Shown here piece by piece: positions 35,701 through 50,300 of a DNA stretch of 64,000 nucleotides; position 1 is the first letter of the stretch, and every line of letters starts with the position of its first letter. This stretch comes from Paraphaeosphaeria minitans. Taxonomy: Eukaryota > Ascomycota > Dothideomycetes > Pleosporales > Didymosphaeriaceae. The notes below the pieces were generated by a model, which was given only the letters and a program-made list of their open reading frames with translations, did no database searches and was not told the origin of the DNA. Location of the stretch: the NCBI GenBank assembly GCA_015832175.1, contig WJXW01000006.1:2232001-2296000 (forward strand). The letters are read 5' to 3'. The position numbers were made by a program, and so were the translations under genes.

Positions 35701-38700
35701 GAGGTAGAAGATAGAGAAAATAAGTAGGAAATTAGTTAAGTGGAATTAATTAGATAATAAGCGTGAGAACGTTAGGTAATAGTAGCTAGGCAATTAGGGA
35801 TTGCCTACACTATATATAAGAAGGTGGTAAATAAAGTTTAGCCTATAGATAACCTAAAAGGAGACCGCCTATTAGAGGTAGAGAGATTAGATTAGAGAGA
35901 AAGAGCTATTAAATAATAATAAGCTGTAATAGCTTTTTAGGGACCTTAACTAGATGTATATTTAGGAATGTTTAAACCTAGGTATATAGATTTTAGAAGG
36001 GGGCACTAATTAACACCTAAATAACTTAAGGAGATAAATGTTAGAGACTAGCTAAAACCTACAGAAATTTTACTTATCTATAAGCTAATGTTCTATTGGG
36101 AGGCAGCTCTAGCCTAGGAATTTAGTAAGATAATAACTATTAGTAAGAATATTATGCCTCTGTACTAGAATTATACTATCCTACACAAAGCCTAGTAGGT
36201 AAGAGGCTTTAACTGCCTAAAAAAGCTAGTGCCTATAGTACACTAAATAATTTTAGATTAGATTAACTAAAAAGTCCTTAAAATATGTAACAGCTAATAT
36301 TAAAACCCCTAGTTCCTAGTACTAAAGAAAGACAAAGGGTACTAATTAATTAATAACGCCTAGTTCTATAATAAGGTTTTAGAAAGAGATACTAATCTCC
36401 CACCCTTAGCTAATAAGTTTTTAGAGAGGATTAGAGGTAGAGCAATCTACTCTCTATTTAATCTATTTTTAGAGTTTAACTAGATACCGCTCTATACGGC
36501 CTTAACAGATATAACAGCTTTTTAGATACTTATAGGCCTAGTAAGGCACTACACACTGCTATAAGGTGTAATAAATTCACTAGGAGTTTTCTAGAGAGCT
36601 ATGTTAATAATCTTTTAGAGGCATTTCCCTAATACTTTACCCTTTATTAATAATATTACATTGGCAGGACTAAAGTCAACCTATAGGGATAAAGAAGCCC
36701 TTTCTAGGGTACGCTAATTTGTGCTTAGATATATTATATAGCTAGATAGGGTACTTACTAACCTAGAGAGGGCCTATACCACTGTATTAGGAATAAAATC
36801 TTTCTAGAGAGTAAACTAAATAGAAATTATAGGATATAAGGTATTGCCTAATAGCCAATCGCCCTAAGACAAGAAAGTGGCTAAGATTCTATACTAGAAA
36901 GAATGCACAAATTAAGGAGAAGTCTAATAGTTTATTAGAATTTACACTTACTATTACTAATAGATCTTCTACTTTTCTATTAAAGTAAAACCTTTATATA
37001 TACTTACTAGGAAAGGCTAAGAATAGAAGTAGGGAGATTTTAAGCGCTAATTAATAAATATTCTAAAAGAGAGCATTACTACTGCACTAGTTCTAATAAC
37101 TCTTAATTATAAATTAGGAAGGTAGATCTTTATCTATATAGACGTAAGTTTATAAGAAGGAGGAGCCTATATTAAGTAAGTAGAAGAGGATAGGAAGCGC
37201 CACCTAGTGTAGTTTAAAAGTACACTATAGTCTAAAGCAGAATTAAGGTAGCACTTAACTAAGCTTAAATGTAAACTAGTAGTATAGGCGCTAAAGAAGT
37301 TTACGCTATACCTATATAGAACCTAATTTATTATTAAAACAGATGCGGCTACTCTAATTTCACAGCTTAACTAGTCTTCTACTAACCTCCCTAGATTAGT
37401 AATAAACTAATAGCTAGGTACAATACTACTATAGGACTTTAAAATTATCTATAGGCTAGGAAAACAAAATGTTATTACTAATAGATTATTAAGGTACCCC
37501 TAACCAAAAGGATGGACAGCGCTAGAAGAATTAGAAGAAGACCTAGGTCCCTTTATAGACTATATAGTAGAGAAGCATAATAATAGCTTAGTGTTTACCT
37601 TATAAGAGGCCTAGATCTTTAGCGAAGACTTTTTAGAAGAATTAGAAGAGATAGCGAGGTTCTTACTATTTAGGAAAAAACCTAATAGGCTAATACCCTA
37701 GAAAAGCCGCCTTTTGTGGATAAAGAAGGCCTGAACCTTTTTTGTGAAAGCGAACCTACTATTTAAGAAGTTAACCCTAAATCTTACTATCTAAAAGGTA
37801 ATTAATAACCTAGACGTTTAAAAGGCACTTGTTTAGGAGGTCTACTAGCACCTCTACTACAAAGGAATCTAGGCTATAAATGCTGCGATCTAGTTTTAGT
37901 TCTAGTAGGAGGGCTAGTTTAAGATAATTTAAACTAAGCTGAAGAAATGTGCTATCTGTGCTGCTAAATAAGGTAATTAGATAGAGATAAGCCTTAAGAT
38001 TAGTAACCCTAGGACCTTATTTAAACAATGGACTATTAATATTACCTATATGCCTATAAGTAAGTATTAGAAATCCTTCTTTGTTATTGCTAGGGAATAC
38101 GCCTTAGGATGGCCTAAAGCTAGAGCGCTTATTAGAGTAGATTTAGAAAGTGTTACAAAGTTCCTCTATAAGGATATTATCTATAGGTAGGGGGTGTTTC
38201 CTTAACTAAGCGTAGATAGGGGGCCTAAAAATAAATTAGTAGTTAAAGCACTAGCTAAACACTATAGAATACACTATATCTAAGCTTCCTCCTACAACTC
38301 TAAGGCTTAAGGGCTAGTTAAATAAGGTTACTAATTACTTATCACAGCGCTTACAAAGCTAGGAAATAATTAGAAACGTAATTTACCTATAGTAGTATAG
38401 GCTAAGAGGATTTTAATCTAATAAAGCACAGGGTTAGTACCTATAGAGATAATAACTAGTATTTAACCTATACTACCTGTTAAGCTGGCGATTAAAAGCT
38501 AGTAGACCCTGCTATAGTTAGAGGTAAAGAACTAATTAGATCTACTTGCCCTAAGGGCTAAGCAGTTAGAATAGAGAGGTGATAAACTTTTAAAGGCGCT
38601 ATTTAGGTTAAGAAGAATGCACCTTAAGGGAGCAAAGTAATAGGATTTTAGTAAAGCCTATTAATAAGACTTTTATAAAGGAGACCTAGTGCTAGTTTAG

Positions 38701-39120
38701 GATTTAATTAGGGCTATAGACAAGTTAACAGCCGCAAAGATAAAGGATTACTAGCTAGACCCTTACTAAATCTCTATTAACTACCCTAGCTAGTTATATT
38801 ACTAACTAGAAGAGCTTAATAGAGCTATATTCTAGTATACTATGCATAGTAACCGCCTTAAGCGCTTCTACTAGCACACCCTAGATAATAAAGCATAAGT
38901 ACTAAGGGGAAGGATAAAGATTATGCCTAAGGACCTACTAATTAACTCTTAGACCCTACTACTAAAGCTACTAAAACCACTACGCTATTAAGAGGTTAAA
39001 GAGAGGGAGGAGCATAGTAATTCTAGCTTAGAAGTTAAGGATAGCTTTATAAGAACTAGAGGGGTAGAGTAGAAGAAAGAACTCTAATAGGCTATTATAC
39101 TACCTATATAGACAAGAGGT
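32740..39120 (+). pseudogene. RIP-mutated gag-pol of element F
   Basis: Gag-like region at about 32900-34700 (LPYFYLGTYQRDIIKLL), protease-like stretch ILGTPFAIAAQLAI near 35460, RT from about 36310 (FLVLKKDKGYQLINNAQ; SLFNLFLEFNQIPLY; DITAFQILIGL), RNase H 37130-37480 (IYIDVSLQEGGAY) and integrase 37800-38400 (KKCAICAAKQ zinc-binding end; DRGPKNKLV). No chromodomain seen. The RT style differs clearly from the chromoviruses in this window. It is broken by numerous TAG/TAA. Confidence 0.8.
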
Positions 39121-39140
39121 AATTTACTAAAGGTAGTTAT

Positions 39141-39550
39141 TGTTACGTACCAGATAATAATGTGGGACTTGGGCGCTTATAAAGGTGTGATGGAACGGCG
39201 ATAGGGTTACGAATGTAACAAAGAGACGCCAAGTAACTTAGATTAGGTCACGTAATATGCTTAGTCGCTTAGTAGCACTAAGTAGTAGAGTAGGTTACGT
39301 AATGTGCTTAGTTACTTAGTAACACTAAGTAATATAACAGCCCTATTATATAGGAACATAAGGATGGACCTCTATACTTATATTTAATCTGTTTATTAAT
39401 CTATTATTTAGATTCTAGTAGACTAAATTGTTAACTTGTTACACTTCGCAAGATACTATTATATTAATAAGACCTTCTACCTTCTATAAGTACTCCTGCC
39501 TAAGAACTAACCTTAACCCTTTAGGACTAGCTACCCTCTTAGATTTAATA
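39141..39550 (+). repeat. Type gamma LTR acting as 5' LTR of chimeric element G
   Basis: 410 bp, TGTTACGTACCAG...GATTTAATA, the sense-strand equivalent of the D and M LTRs (repeated CTTAGTAGCACTAAGTA motifs in U3). The left flank GTTAT is not repeated at the right end of G. Confidence 0.85.
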
Positions 39551-42500
39551 TCTTAAACACCCTTAACATAAGTACTTTACAAACTCCTACCTCTTCCACA
39601 GCTTTAGGTGCCGCTAAGATTACTCCTATAAAGGATAGTAGTAAGGCGCATAAACCTAATCTCTACTTTAGCGAACAATTTTAAACTAACGTCTAGATTC
39701 TCTAGTTAAACCTCTACTTCTTTAACTTAGACAAACCTCTTAAAGATAAAAAAAAAGGTTATCTTTGCAGCAATATATATACAAGGAGATACAGAATTAT
39801 AGATCTATCTTTACCTTAAAAAGTACCTAGGAATAGACTATAACAACAACAACAATAACTACGCAGATAACTATACTAATACAGTTAACATTATTAAAAA
39901 TTATAACAACTTTAAGAAATGCCTTAAATAACTCTTTAGGATTACTAATAAGGACTTTATTGCAAAAGCAAAGATTTAGACTATAACTTAGAAATAATTA
40001 GTAGCTAAGTATATAGCTAAGTTTCACAGATACGCTGTGCAGCTTAACTAGAACAATAAATCTCTCTAGGATATATATAAACAAGGACTTAAATAGAAAC
40101 TATGTAAGGAACTCTTATATAGTAGTGTATAAATCGCTAATCTTAAAGAACTGTACAAAGAAACTATTAGAATTAATAGAGAGTAGTTTTTACTATAATA
40201 GGAGCTCTACTAAAACCCTAAAATAATAAGCTTTAGATAACTAGCAAAAGTAGTTTATAAGAACCTTATTAAAATTATCTAAAAGCAATAGCTAAGGAAC
40301 TACTAGAGATACAAACTAATAGAAGATGTCTAGTTTAACTATATAGGTAAAGGAAAAGGAGGAAGGATAGGCCTTAAGCAGCCTAATAAACGCGTCTCTA
40401 ATAGAAGTTAATAATTAATAACTAAAACCCATAAATGCTTTACATATAGTAAACTAGGCTATATAGCTAGGAACTATAGATTAAAGAACAAAGTCTATTA
40501 AACTAAGTTAAATGTACTAACTATTAAGGACTAAGAACCTAATAAAGAATAGGAAGTTATTACAACGCTATTTAGTTACTAACACGTTACACTAGAGTAA
40601 AGTAAGAGATTAGATTTACCTAACTTATAACTATATAAAGATCTAGAAGATAACTCTAACGTATACTATAACGTAAAAGACGTAGAAGAGATACTAAGAT
40701 CTTCTACTCCTTACCTATAAAGTAGGCGGGAAGAAGACAACCCTATATTACCTAAGTACAAACTAAATGTTTAGGACTATATAGAACCCTACTAGGCACT
40801 AAAAAGAATACAACCCTATAAAAATAAGAAGTTAGACTACGTACTAAAGTACTACCTAGACTACTAAAATCCTATACACTAATTCTATATATGGACGCAT
40901 TACGAAGAACCAACATGCGTACAATATAAGGTAGAGAAAAAAGAGAATAAGAAATAATCTAGAAAGAAACTGCGCTATAGATAGATATAGATAGACTGCC
41001 CTATCGCAGCTTACGACAAATACCTCTAGGATAAATAATAAGTAAAATACTTTCCTTACTTTACGCTAAAGGGTAACAAATACTATAATATATTTATTAA
41101 TAAAGATTATATATAACTATACTAGTATATGTGTCTAAACTAAGACTATAAATACCACTATATAGCTAAATATTTGGACAGCTTTATAAACTACCCTACG
41201 TAAGAAGTAACAATAGAGCTACTAATTTAACTAGTATATAGAAATAGTAAAGACTATAGGAGAAAAAACAGAAGAACATCCTTACAGGAAGAAGAAAAAG
41301 ACAATCTACATAAGCCACGTACTTAAGAACAATAATAGAAGTAGATGCTTAGAAACGTATACTAGGCACTAGAACTTAACTATAACCTACACAAATAGAT
41401 GTCTTTTTTAGGCGTAAACTTAGACGAGAAAACGCCTTTATTAAATTAAATACTATAGTAAATATAGTATTAGTTAAGCTACTAGTATAGCTTAAAGGAA
41501 TACAGGCTTAAGCTCTTATAGACTTAAGAGTAGGAAGGAACTTTATATCTTATTAGATAATAAGATAAGCAGGACTTATAATATTAGAGAAAGAAGTACC
41601 CTATATTATCTATATTATAAATAGATTCCTAATGCCTAAGACACCTTAAATATACTAGGAGGTCACTACCACAATAACAGTCTAAGGATATAGAGAGGAA
41701 CTTACCTTAGATGTCTTACTAGGATCTAAGTATAAGTTAGTCTTAGGATTACCTTGGTTAATAATACACAACCTGCAGATTAACTGGGGTACAAAGAAAA
41801 TATTATTTAAACACTGTAATTATGCATTATAAGCAAAGGCTACGCATTAACTAAAAATAATAGTAGATAAGGGAGTTATTAACAACATAATACTGTAATA
41901 GATAGTTAAAAAATAGAAATACACCTTAGCAGACGGTAGTAAGAACTACTAGATTAAAAAGTGTAAGAAGGAGGATAATAGTACACTCCTTACCTTACTA
42001 AGAGAGTACAGGAAATAGATATATATGTTTATAGAAAAGGAAGGAAAAGTAAACGTACTAGAATATTAACCCTAGGATCTTACGATAGACCTAGAAGAAG
42101 GGAAGACACCACCCTTTAGACCACTATATAGTAAGATAGGAGAAGAACTCCTTAAAGAACGTAATTTTATTAAAACAAACCTTAAGAAAGAATATATATA
42201 ACTATTAAAGTCACTAGCAGTAAGCCCTTTCATATTTATTACGAAGAAGGATAGAGCAGACAAACTATACGTTAACTACTAACAACTTAACAACATAATA
42301 ATAAAGAACTAATATCTACTACTAAATATTGCAGAGTTATAAGATTAACTATCTTAAGCTAAGATATTCACGATAATAGATCTAAGAGATAGTTACTACC
42401 TTATACAAATTAAGAAAAGTAAAGATTAGAAAACAGCGTTTTAATTACGCTATAGACTATTTAAATATAAAGTTATGCCTTTTAGACTTATAAACGCACT

Positions 42501-45355
42501 AGTAGCTTTTATAGCGCTTATTAACAACGTACTCTATAAATATCTGGACATATTTGTTATTGCGTATATAGATGATATCCTTACCTTTCTAAAAACGAAT
42601 TAGACTACACTAAGCATATATAGATAGTACTAAAAGCACTAGACAAAGCATGCCTTCGCATTAAACTTAAGAAATACAAGTTTAACGTTAAATAACTCGA
42701 ATTCCTAGGACACATTATTACTATAGAAGGAATTGAGATAGCACTAAGTAAGGTTAAATATATTAAGAACTAGCTAATACTAAAAATAGCTAAGAATATC
42801 CAAGAATTCTTAAGATTCTATAGATTTAATTAACAATTTATCTAAAATTATGTAAAGGTTACAATACCTTTAATAAATCTTACAAAGAAGGATGTACCCT
42901 TTAAATAAATAAATAAGTGTAGACTGTTATTCTAACTCCTTAAAATAGCATGTATTATAGAACCTATCCTTGTTTATTTTAGAAGTAATAAACCACTACA
43001 CTTTAAAATAGACACTAGCGATCTTGCGCTAAGCGCCTATACTAAATAAGAATATAATAGTAAATAGCACCTAATTACCTATCACTTATGCAAATTCAAT
43101 AACGCCAAAATATAATACAACGTACATAATAAAGAACTCTACGCTATTATTAAAGCCTTAAAGCACTAGAGGATTTATACGCTTAGTTACTTAACGCTAG
43201 AAATCTATATAAATTATAAGAACCTTCTAAGGTTCACAATAATAAAAGAACTTATGCTATAATAATAAAGATAGTTGTAAACTACTAGGCAGTATAAGTT
43301 TAAAATTATCTATATAGCTAGGAAAGAAAATGGCAGAGTAGACGCTCTTAGTTAACAAAGCAATCTAGTAAGAGAAAAGGCAAAAGCCTTCTCTGCAATC
43401 CTTCGCAAAGCTAAAGATAGATCTCTAGAGCTAATAGTAGAACTAAATTAACTTTTAGTAATTAACTAAGAAGTTCTAGAATATCTATAGACTAAGATTA
43501 TCTAACAATACTATAATAACCCTATATACAGACACCTAGGCATTACAAAAACAATAGAACTTATCTAAAGAAATTACACCTTTAAAGGAATTAAGGAAGC
43601 TATAACAACTTACATCTGCAAATATATAGAATGCTAAAGAAACAAACACAGTACACATTTCAAATATAGAGAGATATAAGCAATTAAAATACTAATAGCA
43701 CTATAGGAAGACATTACTATAGATTTTATTATAGGAATTCTAAACTCTAAGGATCTAATAACAGGAATTAAATACAACAGTATACTAGTAGTAGTTTACT
43801 AACTAACTAAGTATATTAAGCTTATTCTATATCTTAAAAAAATAATAGTAAAGGAACTTACTTTTCTTATCCTAGACTAACTAATTAGACACTACAGAAT
43901 CCTAAAAATAATTATTAGTAATAGAGATAAGCTCTTCACGTTAAATTATTAGATAACGCTTATAGCACTGCTTAGAACAAAACAAAAACTATTAACAGCT
44001 TACTATCTACAAACAGACAGATAGACAGAACGTACGAACTAAACTATAGAAACGTACCTACGCATCTACTATAACAGTTAGAAGAATAACTAGGTTTTAT
44101 TACTACCTATAGCATAGTTAGCCTATAATAACAAAGTATTAGCAGCATTAGGACATACACTATTCTATGTAAACTATAGAAGACACCTACATCTCTTTAA
44201 TTAACAATTTCCTACGACAATTAAAGCAAAAGAAGCCATAGATATAGCAGAAAATATAAAGAAAATATACTAACAACTCTAAGAGAACCTTAAAAAAGCT
44301 TAATAGTAATTAATTTCTTACTAAAATTAAAAATAAAAAATAGCACCTTAGCTAAAGAAGGGGGATAAAGCATATCTGCTTATAAAGAACCTTTAAACTT
44401 AAAAGAAAAAACACAAGAAACTAGATTATATTAAAATTAGACTATTTTATTTTTCTAAATAAATATTACTAGTGAACTATAAGCTAGAACTACTGCCAGA
44501 TGTAAAGATACACCTAGTACTCCATATATCACTACTAAAACTAGTAGACCCTAATACACTAGTTGAAACCACCTTCTACCACTAGACTAAGGAAGAAAAT
44601 AAATTTAAGGTTAAAAGAATTCTAGAATACAATTAGTATAATAACATATACCTTATTAAGTAGAAAGGTTACCCACATAGCAAAAACACCTAGGAACTAA
44701 AAAACAATCTAGGAAACTATTAGTAAAAGATTAAGGAGTTCTACTAGAAATAACTAGAACGCACCTAGGAATTACTACTAGCATAAAGGCTAGCCTATAA
44801 AATAGACTAGTTAATTACCTCAGCGCCTAATAGCGCATTAGGATTTATTAACGCAGTAGCCTACACTAACTCCTCCTACGCCTTAAGCGCTTCTAACTTA
44901 TCTATAGTACTTATGCTATAATTAAATAATTCTTATTCTTTTTAACGTAATTTCTTTTACTAATTACGTAAGTGCGCTATCTTCTCTTACGCCTAATAGG
45001 CGTAAAAGAGAGCTGCCTTAGCTAGCTCTTCCTTAATACAAAGCTTTGCCTCCTCTTTAGCCTCTAACTTTTCTAACCTTTCTATTTTAGTATCTATTTT
45101 TAAATAATCTAGTAAAGAAATCTTCTTAGGCTCACACTTCTAGTTTCTCTATTTAACATAGTTAGTACACTAAGAGTGTAAAGAAGAAAAATAATAAGTA
45201 TATTTCTTCTTAGTGTAGTATAAATAAGTAACTATTATAAAAATATAGTCTTTCTTAAGATAATTAGCTTAACTGTAGCAATATTAAATAGAACAAGATA
45301 ATAACTTTATAGGTAGTTAACTTATAAGGATATTAAGCTTAGAGGGGAAGAATAA
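39551..45355 (+). pseudogene. Gag-pol of chromovirus G and its opposite-strand accessory ORF
   Basis: Internal region of type alpha character. The gag zinc-knuckle region is near 40440. The RT box at 42562 keeps both catalytic Asp (AYIDDILT), unlike A, B and J2. Integrase 43490-44150, chromodomain about 44605-44720. The accessory ORF on the minus strand (about 44800-45330) matches the type found in A. The purine tract AGAGGGGAAGAATAA precedes the 3' LTR. Confidence 0.85.
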
Positions 45356-45811
45356 TATTAAGATCTAGCTATGTGTAAGTAGTAGGGTGCGAGCTTATTA
45401 GACCACTAGTTTACTAGAGTTAGCTAACTAAGCCGTTAGATAATAGGTTATAGGTCCTAAGGGTCCTAAGGATCGCACAGGCCCTACCTGTACAGGAACT
45501 CTAGGATGCGTGGGACTTGCCCACACAGGACTCTAGGACGTATAGGACTCTGGGACATATGGGATTCTAGGATGTGTGGGATTCTAGGATATATAGGACT
45601 ACTTAGTATATAGGAACACAAGAATAAGCTTCTTATACTTGTGTTTAATCTATTTATTAATCTATTGTTTAGATTCTAGTAGACTAAATTATTAACTTAT
45701 TACGCTTTATAAGATACTATTATATTAATAAGACCTTCCACCTTCTGTAAGTACTCCTGCCCAAGAACTAACCTTAACCCTTTAGGACTAGCTACCCTCT
45801 TGGATTTAACA
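45356..45811 (+). repeat. 3' LTR of G (type alpha)
   Basis: 456 bp, TATTAAGATCTAGC...GGATTTAACA, with 17-bp units at about 45530-45600. It is followed by ATAGGCCTTAAACG, an interrupted type beta accessory ORF (element H); the intact site in B reads CTTATAGGCCTTAAACG. Confidence 0.85.
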
Positions 45812-45980
45812 ATAGGCCTTAAACGCAGCCTCCTGCGTTTTTCTTAACTTTTTTATCTACGTATATAACTTCTCTTTCTCTGTAAGTAAATAATTAAACT
45901 TAGACTGTAAAACGCGCACATTATTACATAAACCTTAATAAACACATTCTCTATATTTTCTAGACTAAACATGAACCTTA
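45812..45980 (+). mobile_element. Chromovirus remnant H, left piece (accessory ORF region)
   Basis: Matches the B interior around 23225-23390 (coiled-coil part of the accessory ORF, which is coded on the minus strand). It is interrupted at 45980/45981 by fragment I and resumes at 59533. Confidence 0.7.
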
Positions 45981-47304
45981 TTGCTTATAATAAAAGACAA
46001 ACATAGTAAGGAGAGAAGAATAAGCTTCTTATAGTAGAACTTTGTACACTAGAGAAAACTTAGGGCTTAATTAGAACAGATATACAGCGTTATAATTAGG
46101 CTAGAAGCCTACTTTTACAAGCGCTAATTAGCTCCTAAAACCTAACGTAATAACGTTTTACTAATTCTAAAGTAAATATACCTAATTACACTACTGCGCA
46201 GCCCCCTTTCTTTCGCACACATAGGTAGGCTTAACTATTACTATCTAGTACTAAGAAAACTCTGCTACCCTTCCCTTCCTACTACTTTTAATAAAATATA
46301 CCTCTACCTTAATAATGCTACCTTCTTTACTAGCACTTATAACTTACACTCTATCTTTGTTATTATTATCTTTCTTATCTATTACTAGTAACACAGATAA
46401 TACCTCTGTAACACCTATAAACACTATTGTAATAGTTTAATGTAGTAATACCCCCCCTAGCACTAAGGCACCTATTATATATAATATAGAATTGCTTATA
46501 AGTAAAGACGTAGCTACTATGTTTATAAGAATAATGTTAGTGTTTATAAATCGCGTCACTTTATAGTGCTAATATTATATAGAGATCTTTAGATATTCTT
46601 CCTACCTATCTTTACCTTGCCTAACGCATCTAAACCACCTCTATACACACTATTAAATCTCCCACTTTAGCACGTAATTATAGTGCCTATATAAATAAAT
46701 ACTAAGATAGCAGGAGATAGTACTTTACTCCCTCTAGCGTTAAGGTCCTAGTGCCTTGTATTTATTAAATACTATTTAATTATTATTATATAGTATTAAT
46801 AGTTTCTACAGTATGTAAATAATCTAGATTGGGAGGAAGTTCTTGCTTATAAGGTTTATAAGGGAATAGGTAGAATAGCGTCTTTATAAAGTAGATTAGT
46901 ATAATATTCTTAAGGGTGATGTTATCCTGCCTATCTTTTAGGACTATATAGACGATAGCACATAAATAGCTATATAATATTTACTCTTATTTGTGCTAAA
47001 TGTGCGCTATAAACACTCTGCGCTTCTTAACTATTAGCTAGCTCTTTGCCTATAAAAATTGCCTAATACTAAGACTAATACCTAGTAAAATTTTCCTATA
47101 TCCTACTACTTCTTAAACGCTTTAGTAACCTCTCTTTACCTACTACCATTTAGCTAGTCTATAACTAATAGCTAGCTAATATATAGCACTCTATTGCGCT
47201 AAGTGTAGTTATGTGCTTAACCTAGCTATTAATTTTTTTAAAAGTAGTAAACCTATAAAAAGATATACGTAGTGTAGAGGAAAATACGCTCTTCTCTTAT
47301 CTAT
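45981..47304. mobile_element. Left part of Helitron-related fragment I
   Basis: AT-rich DNA that does not match the LTR elements. Plus-strand pieces look protein-like (WEEVLAYKVYKGIGRIASL near 46830) but no domain was recognised. It is assigned to the same insertion as 57602-59532 because the nested element between them has a clean TCTAT duplication. Confidence 0.45.
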
Positions 47305-50300
47305 TATTAAGATCCAAAGGCTAGGCCTCCCAGGATCTTTATATATATCTACATTTGTTGTTTAAGTGGCACAGCACAAAAGGCCACGTAACCTAATTAG
47401 TGTGATTAGAGCGCTGAGACAACTAATTAAACTAAGCACTTAATATACTAAGCAACTAATTAGTGCTTAATTAGTTTAATTAGAGTGATTAGTCTACTAA
47501 TCGCTTAAAGTATATAGGAACGCGAGGATGGGCTCTCTATACTTATATTTAATCTATTTATTAATCTATTGTTTAGATTCTAGTAGACTAAATTGTTAAC
47601 TTATTATACTTTGTAAGATACTATTATATTAATAAAACCTTCTACCTTCTATAAGTACTCCTGCCTAAGAACTAACCTTAACTCTTTAGGACTAGCTACC
47701 CTCTTAGATTTAATATCTTAAACACCCTTAATATAAGTACTTTACAAACTTTTACCTCTTCTATAGCTTTAGGTGCCGCTAAGATTACTTTTTCAAAGGA
47801 TAGTAGTAAGGCGTATAAACCTAATCTCTACTTTAGCGAATAATCTTAAACTAACGTCTAGATTCTTTAGTTAGACCTCTACTTCTTTAACTTAAATAAA
47901 CCCCTTAAAGATAAAAAGAAGGTTATCTTCGCAGCAATATATATATAAGAAGATATAGGATTATAGATCTATTCCTACCTTAAAAAGTACCTAGGAATGG
48001 ACTATAATAATAATAACGATAATTACGTAAATAAGCACACTAATACAGTTAACATTATTAAAAATTATAATAACTTTAAGAAATGCCTTAAACAACTCTT
48101 TAGAATTGCTAATAAGGACTCTATTACAAAAGCAAAGATTTAGACTATAACTTAGAAATAATTAGTAGCTAAGTATATATCTAAGTTTTATAGATACACT
48201 GTGCAGCTTAACTAGGATAATAAATCTCATTAGGATATATACAAATAAGGACATAAATAGAAACTACGTAAAGAACTTTTACGTAGTAGTGTATAAATTA
48301 CTAACCTTAAGGAACTATACAAAGAAACTATTAGGATTAATAAAGAATAGTTTTTACTGTAATAAAAGCTCTACTAAAACCCTAGAGTAATAAGCTTTAA
48401 ATAACTAGTAGTAGTAGTTTATAAGAATCCTGTTAGAATTATCTAAAAGCAACAGCTAAGGAACTACTAGAGATATAAACTAATAGAAGATATCTAGTTT
48501 AACTATATAGGTAAAGGAAAAGGAGGAAGGATAGGCCTTAAGCAGCCTAATAAACGCGTTTCTAATAGAAGTTAATAACTAATAACTAAGACCTATAAAT
48601 GCTTTACATGTAGCAAACTAGGCTATATAGCTAGAAACTATAGATTAAAGAACAAAGTCTATTAAACTAAGTTAAATATATTAACTATTAAGGACTAAAA
48701 ACCTAATAAGGAACAAAAAGTTATTATAACACTATTTAGTTACTAACATGTTACACTAGAGTAAAGTAAGTAATTAGATTTACCTAACTTATAACTATAT
48801 AAAGATCTAGAAGACAACTCTAATGTATACTATAATATAGAAGACGTAGAAGAGATACTAAGATCTCCTACTCCTTACCTATAAAGTAGATAGGAAGAAG
48901 ACAACCCTATGTTACTTAAGTATAAACTAAATATTTAGGACTATATAGAACTCTACTAGGTACGAAAAGGAATGTAACCTTATAAAAATAAGAAATTAGA
49001 CTACGTACTAAAGTACTATCTAGACTACTAAAATCCTACACACTAATTCTGTATATAGACGTATTGCAAAGAACTAATATACGCATAATATAAGGTAGAG
49101 AAAGAGAAGAATAAAAAATAACCTAAAAAGAAACTACGCTATAGATAGATATAGACAGACTACCTTATCGCAGCCTATAATAAACACCTCTAGAATAAAT
49201 AATAAGTAAAATACTTTCCTTACTTTACACTAAAGGGTAATAAATGCTATAATATACTTATTAATAGAGACTGTATATAACTATACTAGTACACGTGTCT
49301 AAACTAAGACTACAAATACTACTATATAGCTAAATATTTAAACAGCTTTACAAACTGCCCTACGTAAGAAGTAATAACAGAACTACTAATTTAACTAATA
49401 TATAAGAACAGTAAAGACCGCAGGAGGAAAAATAAAAGAATATTCTTTTAGGAAGAAGAAGAAGATAATCTACACAAGCTATATACTTAAAAACAATAAT
49501 AGAAGCAGATACTTAGAAACGTATACTAGGCACCTAAACTTAATTACAATCTATATAAATAGATATCTTTTTTAGGCCTAAACGTAGACAAGAAAACGCC
49601 TTTATTAAATTAAATGCTATAGTAAGCACAGTATTAGTTAAGCTACTAGTATAGCTTAAAGGAATATAGGCTTAAGCTCTTATAGACTTAGAAGTAGAAA
49701 AGAACTTTATATCTTATTAGATAGTAAGACAAGTAGGACTTATAATATTAGAGAAAGAAGTACTCTATATTGTCTATATTATAAATAGATCCCTAATGCC
49801 TAAGACACCTTAGATATACTAGGAGGTTACTACTATAATAATAGTCTAAGAATATAGAGAGGAACTTACCTTAGATGTCTTACTAGGATCTAAGTATAAG
49901 TTAGTCTTAAGATTACCTTAGTTAATAATACACAACTTATAGATTAACTAGGGTATAAAGAAAATATTATTTAAACGCTATAATTGTGCATTATAAGTAA
50001 AGCCTATATATTAATTAAAAATAATAGTAGATAAGGGAGTTATTAATAACATAATACTGTAATAGATAGTTCAAAAATAGAAATACACCTTAGTAGACGC
50101 TAGTAGGAACCGCTAGGTTAAGAAGCGCAAGAACAAGAATAATAGTATACTTCTTACCTTACTAAGAGAGTATAGGAAATAGACACATATATTTACAGAA
50201 AAGGAAAGAAAAGTAAACCTACTAGAATATTAACCCTAGGATCTTATAATAGACCTAAAAGAAGGGAAGACACTACCCTTTAAACTACTATATAGCAAGA

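Larger units (their letters stand above)
31870..39140 (+). mobile_element. Ty3/gypsy element F of a second lineage, 3' end missing
   Basis: It starts TGTAGTGTAAAGG, cutting the D gag. A leader/LTR region (31870-about 32740) with a repeated motif precedes one very long mutated gag-pol frame. No second LTR of this family is seen; a type gamma chromovirus LTR begins at 39141 instead. The LTR boundary on the left is therefore not defined. Confidence 0.75.

Noticed and set aside
42072..42263. 63-codon minus-strand frame
   Set aside because: Complement of the G protease/RT linker region; shadow.
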